Under the pieces are notes generated by a model that ran no database searches, had not been told where the DNA came from, and saw only the letters and a program-made list of their open reading frames with translations. This document shows, piece by piece, positions 57,516 through 64,000 of a DNA stretch of 64,000 nucleotides (position 1 is its first letter; the number at the start of each line of letters is the position of its first letter). Origin of the DNA: Anaeramoeba flamelloides (Eukaryota > Metamonada > Anaeramoebidae); contig JANTQA010000042.1 in assembly GCA_027625915.1 (NCBI GenBank), forward strand, positions 4,166,001-4,230,000, given 5' to 3'. The position numbers and the translations under genes were made by a program.

Positions 57516-60500
57516 TAGAAAAAAATAAAAAAATGTAGATAATAATTTATGATGATAATAATATGAACTCAATTTGAAAATGGTGACTGAGTTTATATAC
57601 AAATATCTCTTTTTATGCTTTTTTATTTTCATTAAAAGCAAGGAAAGTTAAAACACTAAAATATTTTGTGATTTTTGATAACAAAATAGGTCAATTTTAT
57701 AATTAAAATTGTACCCAGTCACGAGATCTCGAAATAATTTCAAGTTGAATGGAAGAGGTAATGAAACAAAAGAGAAAACAACAAGGTCTTATTGTTTCTA
57801 TTTTTATAATTGTATGACAATTTTTAGTAATAATTCAATATCAAATAACAAATTCCTAGTCAAGATATAATACCAAGTAATCTAAAACTCAGTAGTTGTC
57901 TATTCTTGAAAATTGTCATTATAAATTCTAAAGTCATCCTAGATCAAATAAACCAAAAAAATTAAATGTGTTTAACAATTTTTTTATTTTCTTTGTAAAT
58001 TATTTTATTAATTTTTGGTGAAATATTTGTGTTAATCGAACAACTGGCTCAATCTTAAAAATAAACTGATTTTAATACTATTCCAATAAAACATTTTTCC
58101 CATACACGACTGTATTTTGAATAATAAATCGGAATAAATTGTCACTTCCTTTTTGTTTTCTTTTATTGATATTTGTAATGAAATTTCAAGTTGTAAAATT
58201 AAAACCTCATTTAATTAATATCAAAGTTTTAGTAAATAGAGTTTTTTCAGTAAAAAAATGAAACTCTGGTGAACAAAAAATATGTTCTCACTTACTATAA
58301 TCCATTTTTCCTTATATAATCTTTGCTTTTTTTTCTTCTTTTTACAAAGTAAAATCTTTCTTCGCCAAATAGTATCCCCATGTTCAAATCGATCTTGGAA
58401 AGTAAACACCTTAATATTTTCAGTAAAAAATCCTAATATTAATGCTATTTTTCCAAAATATTCTTAATTTTCTCTGTTTTTTCGAATTTTTTGTTATTTT
58501 TGAGGATGGCATAATTTCTTTAAAATTAGCTCTATTTTTTGAGATAAATTTTTAAATTTGATCTTCATTTTTTCTAATTTCTTTTTAAATAATAGAATCT
58601 GAAGAAACCAATACTCATGTGACTTCATAATTTTTTATTGTCAGTTAATTTGGTTGTTAAATTTGTATAGGTCTTCTATAAAAAAGAAAACCCCAATTTT
58701 GTTTTCTAACATGGCTTTAACTTTTCAAAACTTTATATTTTAACGGACTAGTCTCAATTAATTTTTTTTTGGTAAATTTAAGAGAGATTTAGAATTGTGT
58801 TTGCCAATTACTTAGATTTGAAGACAAAGTGAAAAAATTCTTAGTATAGTAATGAAATCTCGATAAATGACATTCATTAAATTTAGTTATTGTTTTTATA
58901 GAAATAAAAATTTTTCCTTTTTTTCGCTTTTATGAAAGTTGCTTTTTTTCAACTTTTAGCAAAAATACAAAAAATAAAAAAAAATATGAGCAAGAAAGCA
59001 AAACCTTGTTGTTTTGTGGAAGAAGTACCAAAAATATATTGAAAAATAAGCCAGGAAAGCATTTTTTGGATTTGCATGAAAAAAAAGTTTGATTCGAAAA
59101 AAATATGCGATATATGCTTTACTCTTAATAAAAGATTTTCTTTCTTTTCTTGTACCTTTCTTTTTTTTCTTGAAACCACTTTTTGGGTTTTAACTCTTTT
59201 GTTTTTGTCAAATTTGGAGTTTTAAAAAGTTGTCCCAAATCACCATTCGAAAAGTTTTTGTCAGAGTCAAAAAAAAAATAAAAGAAAGGAATAAGAACTA
59301 TTTTTTTAAAAAGTAATTATTGATAAAACAAATTGAGTTCTTTATAGAGTCAAGTTGGATGAACAGAAGTGAAAGGGATAACATTCACTAGTTTTCAATT
59401 ATTTTTTCGTTTTTTCAAATAAGAATAAATATTAATTTTGAAAGAATAATTAAATCCAAAATTAATCTTTTCATCCATTAAAGATATTTTTTTAAACAAA
59501 AAATTTTAAAATTCACTTTTTTTGACAGAATTGTAAAATTTTTTTAAAAAAACAAGAACTTAAAATTCTAACATTGAAAAAACCTGTTTTTTTTATGAAT
59601 TTTAAACATGTTTCTAGATAAGGATTCCTTATTTAGTTATTGGTCAAACAAAAAATTAATAGAGATTCGATAATTTTTACCAATTACTTAGATTTGAAAA
59701 CCCCTAGTTATTTTCAATATTAAACATATTTTGAGATAATGTATCCTGATCTAGAGACTGGCCAAAAAAAAAATAATAATTGAGACTAGTCCCTTAACAA
59801 GGTGTTCGAGTTCATACATCTCAAAATTTCGTGTTCTTTTTTCATTATAAATATTATACAAAATGATTTTTTGATCCAAATTGGAGAATATTTTAAAGAT
59901 CACTCCTTTTCATTTTAAGTGAGATTGGTACAAAGTGTGTGTATACTATTTGGTGAATCTAAACATCGTCCTTAACCAAATCTAAAAATTTCTTCGATTT
60001 GAAACAAATTGCTTTCTTGAATTTCGCAATTCAAATTAGTATAGTTTGTGGTTGAATTTGGAAATCTGTTAATTTGAAATATAAAGTTTTTATCATATTC
60101 TTTTGATAAAAATAACTCCTTTGAAAAATTTAAAACAGTAAAATCAAATTCTTTCAGAAACCATCATAAGTTAGGAAGAGTGAAACATCAAAACCAACAC
60201 AGTTGTTTTCAAAATGATAATTCAAAACCTTTCTAATTTAAAAATGAGTGGTTTCCTATTTGGCACTTTTTTTCAGAAAAGGTACTTGTTTTTCAATGTT
60301 GATATTCTTAAAATCAATCTTATTTTCACACGTTGGTTTATTTTTGATTAATATTAAGTTCTTGTAAAAATTGTCCAAAAATGTTTTTCATTTTAGAAAA
60401 TTATTTTTTAACAGAATAACTCTACCCAAACGAAAAGATTTTAATCTTGATAAAATTTGGAATTAGTTTCCAAATTAACTCTCAAGGATCATTGGAACAA

Positions 60501-60978
60501 ATCAAAGATATTTTCTTAAAAATTTCGATAATTGTTTCCAAAGAAGATAAAAGATCTCAATAATTTTCTTTTTTGATAACCAAATCTCTAAATCCTGAAA
60601 TTGGAAACGAATCTCTTTTGATCAAGTTTATTTTTTTTGAAAATTAATAGAGTTTTGAATACTTGGAAGGTATTTTTGATAAAGTGTTATTATTTTCCAA
60701 ATCTTTCTAAACTAAAAATATTTGAGATTTGAAAAAGAAACAAGAATGGTCTTTCAAGCAAAACTAAAAACTCAGTAACTTTTAACTTGAAAAGGAAAAG
60801 TTTAAATATTTTTGTAATCTTTTTAGTAGAAAATATATTGAATACAAGTGAACTTTTAAGAATATTTTGGGGGTTTTTAAAAGCCAAAAAGAAATAAGTT
60901 CAGGAAATGAGAAAAATGCCAAAAAATTTTATTTTTTTTTATTTTTAGGTTGTTGCCTTACGGTTTCGTCAGATCCTA
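57516..60978. other. Non-coding divergent region between Isf and the C2 gene
   Basis: About 3.5 kb with no supported exon. Both genes are transcribed away from it, so their promoters should lie here, but no motif is recognised. It contains the TTAA-flanked element E5 (58744-59793). Confidence 0.6.
58744..59793. mobile_element. E5: 1.05 kb element flanked by TTAA, with GGGACTAGTCTC ends
   Basis: TTAA at 58740-58743 precedes CGGACTAGTCTCAATTAAT, and GAGACTAGTCCC at 59782-59793 is followed by TTAA (59794-59797). The ends are inverted over about 32 bp with one or two differences, continuing into a T-run/A-run and GG/CC. A 19-bp word, CCAATTACTTAGATTTGAA, occurs once near each end in direct orientation (about 58806 and 59679), and the right part has two about 120-bp tandem units (about 59595 and 59718). 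TTAA duplication is the hallmark of piggyBac-type transposition, but no transposase is encoded and the termini are not the usual CCCT type, so family assignment is tentative. Confidence 0.7.
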
Positions 60979-61775
60979 ATGACTGAGGAAGTACCACAAA
61001 TTTATGTCCATAGTAAAACCACTTTTAATAACCACTCGAACCAAATATTTTTGATCAAACCTTACAAAATCTTCCGACAAAGCTCTTTTTTTTAATCCCC
61101 TCTAAAACTTTTTTTTTTGTTTTTGTGTTTTTTTCTTTTTATTTAATAGTAAGAGACTCTGATATTTTTTTACAATCACCAGAATTGGAAACCTTTCAAG
61201 TGATCCTCGAATTTGAAAAGTTAAAATTAAAAAGCAAAAGAAAGACAACAAGAGTGAAATGCAGAATCAATGAAGAGTTTGTTTTTTTTGTAAAAAAGCG
61301 TTCATCTACTGTCAAACTAAAATTGATGAGCATCAATGATCTGACACAAAAAGAAACTTGTGTTGGAATGATTAAAATCCCTTTAATAGATCTCTCCGAC
61401 GAAAAGCCACATGAAAAAACTTATGACTTTGTTTCTCAAAATAAAAAATTTAAGGGGAAAAAAATTGGTTCTTTGACAGTCAGATCACATTTTACATATA
61501 CACAAGTAAATAATTTTGTTTTTTCCTTTTTTTTTTCTTTTTTTTTCTTTTTTTTTCTTTTTTTTTTCTTTTTCAACCTCTTTTTCTTAAAAAAATTCGA
61601 AAAATTTGAACTCTAATAACATTTGGAAATAAAATTTTTTAATTTCGAAAATTGAAAAAACAATTCACATGCATTGTGTTTATACAATTACCTTAAATCT
61701 AGTAGCAAAAAAAAACTTTACTTTTGTTGTTTGATAATTGAAATCAAAAACTAAATTTATTTACAGGTAATTTAA
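60979..61775 (+). CDS. Small single-C2-domain protein (three exons)
   Basis: Exon 1 is 60979-61012 (ATG, MTEEVPQIYVH), exon 2 is 61150-61505, and a tiny last exon at 61767-61775 is proposed (GTA ATT TAA). Donors are GTAAAA and GTAAAT; acceptors are TTTAATAG and ATTTACAG. Phases are 1 and 0, giving 132 aa, about the size of a lone C2 domain. The sequence reads as C2 strands: QIYVHIRDSDIF, FQVILEFEKLKLKSKRKT, a 'RINEEFVFFV' strand in the place of the usual NPxWNExFxF, VKLKLMSI, then CVGMIKIPLIDL and IGSLTVRSHF. The Asp residues that bind calcium in classical C2 domains are mostly missing, so it may bind lipid or protein without calcium. The last exon is the least certain; the alternative is read-through into a Phe-rich tail ending at 61616. 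Confidence 0.72.
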
Positions 61776-61927
61776 GGGATTAACCCCTACCCTCAAGACG
61801 TCTAAAATTTTCGAACGTTGTAATTTAATGTTGATCATAATAATTCTCATGGCTCAAATTTCTCGAAAAAATCGATTAGTTAAATAGTGATATTTGTTAG
61901 TCCTCATCAATTAAAAATGATCCCTGT

Positions 61928-62100
61928 ATTACTGGTATTTGAAAAATAAATGGGAATAATTTTTACTTCCTTTTCGTCATCCTTTTACTTTTTCATCACA
62001 AACAACAAATTACAACTTCATTGAAAACTCAATTCAGGAAAGCAAAATTTAGAAAAGGAAGTGAAATTTTTTGCCCATTTAGAATTCAAATACCAGTAGT
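61928..62100. mobile_element. E6b: 173-bp foldback element
   Basis: Begins ATTACTGGTATTTGAAAAA and ends GAATTCAAATACCAGTAGT. Inner arms 'aaatgggaataatttttact' and 'gtgaaattttttgcccattt' also pair. The same family as 35741-35911 and almost the same length. Confidence 0.8.
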
Positions 62101-62261
62101 AAAAACCCCAACAATTTCAGAAAAAAATCTACATTTTGAGACAAATTCAAATGTTCAACCATCAAGAATCAGACTCTCAAAAATGAAAAATATCTTTCTT
62201 AAATTTGTCACCAACTATAGATTATTCGTTAAAAAATTCAATAAATAAATCAAAAGATTAT

Positions 62262-62302
62262 TTGGAAAAATTTTTCCCATTTATTATTCAAATACCAGTA
62301 TT
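62262..62302. repeat. E6c: right half of the 171-bp foldback family
   Basis: 'ggaaaaatttttcccattta' and 'ttcaaataccagtatt' match the right arm of E6a and E6b; the left arm is not present upstream. Confidence 0.65.
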
Positions 62303-63890
62303 GAAAATAAAACTAATTTCAGAAATATGATCCTTAACTAATCTACATTTAGGCTTTTATATACTGCTGTTGTTTAAATAAATACATTCAGACTAGGTAA
62401 ACCCATGTCTCAAATAAAAAAACTTATCTTTGATCAAGAAAGTCTACACATTAAATGAACATAGAAACTGAAAATAAACAATAAACAAATAGGTATTGGT
62501 TTTTCAAAGTTCTAGGATTAAAAAATAAAAATTCATAAAACGAAAGAACAAATGTCCAAAATTTTCACAAAAAATAAAGACTAAGGTTGAAATTTTACGC
62601 CTTTAAAAAAAAAATCAAATTTGAAAAAAATTTGACAAATTACTACAAATTTTTAACAAATTCAATCCATGATTTAAAATTTTCTCAAAAAATTTCCAGG
62701 AATTAACCCTGAAAACAAATATAACCTTAACTATACCCCCGAATACCAGATTAGATATTGTTTAGAACAAGAAAAAAAAAAAAAGACAGTGGTTTTATGC
62801 TCTTAGGATATCGGAATTTTTGATCACCGCAGAACACCACAACAAATTTTTTTTGATTTTTTAATAATTAACTCCTAGATAACCAAGACAAATTATTTCT
62901 GAAATATTGGGTATCTATTGAGAATACAACTAGCTTTGTAAAAAAGAAAATACACTTAATCGGTCTTTTAGTTTTCATTGTAATAGTTATTTGTAAATAT
63001 TGCAATATAAAAAAATCTCAAAAATGGTTACTTTTGAAGGTTCTAAAAATGAATTATTAAATACTGGAATACCATTATTTTGGTTTCAAACTTTCAATTT
63101 GATAAAGGAATTTTAAAAAAAAATTCGAAAAGGATAATTTTTAATAGTAATAATAGTAAAAAATCTTATAATTGATGTTTGATAATTTTTATAATAGATT
63201 TTTTAGAGTCACAGAAACCATTTGAACCTTTGAGTCCTAATATCATTTACCGTCAATTCTAAGACATTTTGATCATGATCAAATCTATGGCGATGTTAAC
63301 CCCTTAAACATAAATTAAGCAAGTTTTTAGATTTTCACAATTTTGAAAATTTGAACTTTAAGAATCTTAATAAATAAAGATTTTTTGAGCTTCAAAGAGA
63401 TATTGAAACTTTTTAATCAAAATATCATTAATTTCTCGATTTGTAAAAACAAATACAAACCAAAAGAAAAAATCAAAGTGAATCTTTAAATTATCATATT
63501 TTTTGAACATTGTTTTATTAAATTTGTGGTTTTATTAAATTTTATTTTGAATCAAGATATATTTACTCAGATGGAGAAATGAGTTTATACGGATATTTGA
63601 AATTAATCATATAATAAACAAAAAAAGAAGAACCAAGAAGGTATATTTTAAATAAGCCTTATATATTTTACAAACAATAAAAAAGATCATTTTCCCGAAT
63701 AAACTTTTTAAATCATAGATGAAAAAAAAGTTGATATTGCCTATTTTCGAAGATTTTCTTTATCTGTTCTTAACTTGGAAGTGAATAAACAAGAGATAGT
63801 CTTGTATTTCTCACCATTTCTATTTATTGTTTTTTGACCAAAAAATTTTTTAAACATTCATTTTCATAATTCATTTTTCAATTTTTTTTT

Positions 63891-64000
63891 TTTTATCAAA
63901 GTAAACCAAAACAAACAAACCGTTTCTAAGATTAAAAATAAAGGAATTGAATTCTCAAAACCAAAAAAAAAAAACAAGTTCAACTTGAAGAAGAACAAGA
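63891..64000 (+). other. Possible start of another coiled-coil exon at window edge (weak)
   Basis: After a T-run, composition changes to purine-rich, and the last bases read QVQLEEEQ in one frame, in the style of the coiled-coil gene at the left edge. Too short to support a gene call. Confidence 0.25.

Larger units (their letters stand above)
61776..63890. other. Non-coding stretch after the C2 gene
   Basis: About 2.1 kb. It contains foldback copies E6b and E6c at 61928-62100 and 62262-62302 and otherwise AT-rich sequence with poly-A/T runs. No supported exon was found. Confidence 0.6.

Noticed and set aside
62021-62248. 75-codon plus-strand frame
   Set aside because: Its first part is the right arm of foldback E6b; no ATG-led protein character beyond that.
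1-64000. Retroelement, large DNA virus or prophage-like genes
   Set aside because: No reverse transcriptase, integrase, capsid, polymerase or toxin-like motifs were seen on either strand; all mobile sequence here appears non-coding.

Overview
This is a eukaryotic nuclear window, very AT-rich, with standard-code genes, GT-AG introns, homopolymer runs, microsatellites and many dispersed and inverted repeats. All nine introns I could place have donors starting GTA. Asn-, Lys- and Glu-rich proteins, tandem calponin-homology domains and an iron-sulfur flavoprotein of the type known from anaerobic protists suggest an anaerobic or microaerophilic amoeboid protist. An Anaeramoeba-like organism is my best guess, but this is inference. 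I saw no bacterial operon, tRNA, rRNA, CRISPR array, or reverse transcriptase, integrase or capsid gene.

Genes from left to right: (1) 1..2147 +, the 3' part of a coiled-coil protein gene with one intron and an apparent 1-nt frameshift; (2) 13861..6948 -, an RGP1 homologue (partner subunit of the Rab6 exchange factor) in two exons separated by a repeat-filled 5.8 kb intron; (3) 20620..18758 -, tyrosyl-DNA phosphodiesterase (TDP1) with an N-terminal ubiquitin-interacting-like motif; (4) 25511..28636 +, a 1041-aa protein with an RG-rich N-terminus, a long charged helix and two C-terminal calponin-homology domains; (5) 35003..32280 -, a 907-aa protein with a possible CH-like N-terminus and PH-like C-terminus; (6) 40026..47711 +, a four-exon gene for an unrecognised 1277-aa helical protein with a poly-Asn tract; (7) 57515..53514 -, an iron-sulfur flavoprotein (Isf) in three exons, the last 3.2 kb from the second; (8) 60979..61775 +, a small single-C2-domain protein.

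The rest, well over half of the window, is intergenic or long intron. It holds at least six dispersed repeat families (called R1 to R6 here) and several apparently non-autonomous inverted-repeat elements (E1 to E7). These include a 1.05 kb element flanked by TTAA on both sides, an about 1.7 kb element with about 300-bp inverted ends, a 0.87 kb element with about 240-bp ends, a 171-173 bp foldback family, and a short palindromic family (P) nested inside other repeats. The three longest introns carry these repeats, so element insertion probably explains their length. The genes do not form a pathway together: they are ordinary cellular genes (membrane traffic, DNA repair, cytoskeleton, redox, lipid or calcium binding) embedded in repeat-rich DNA.
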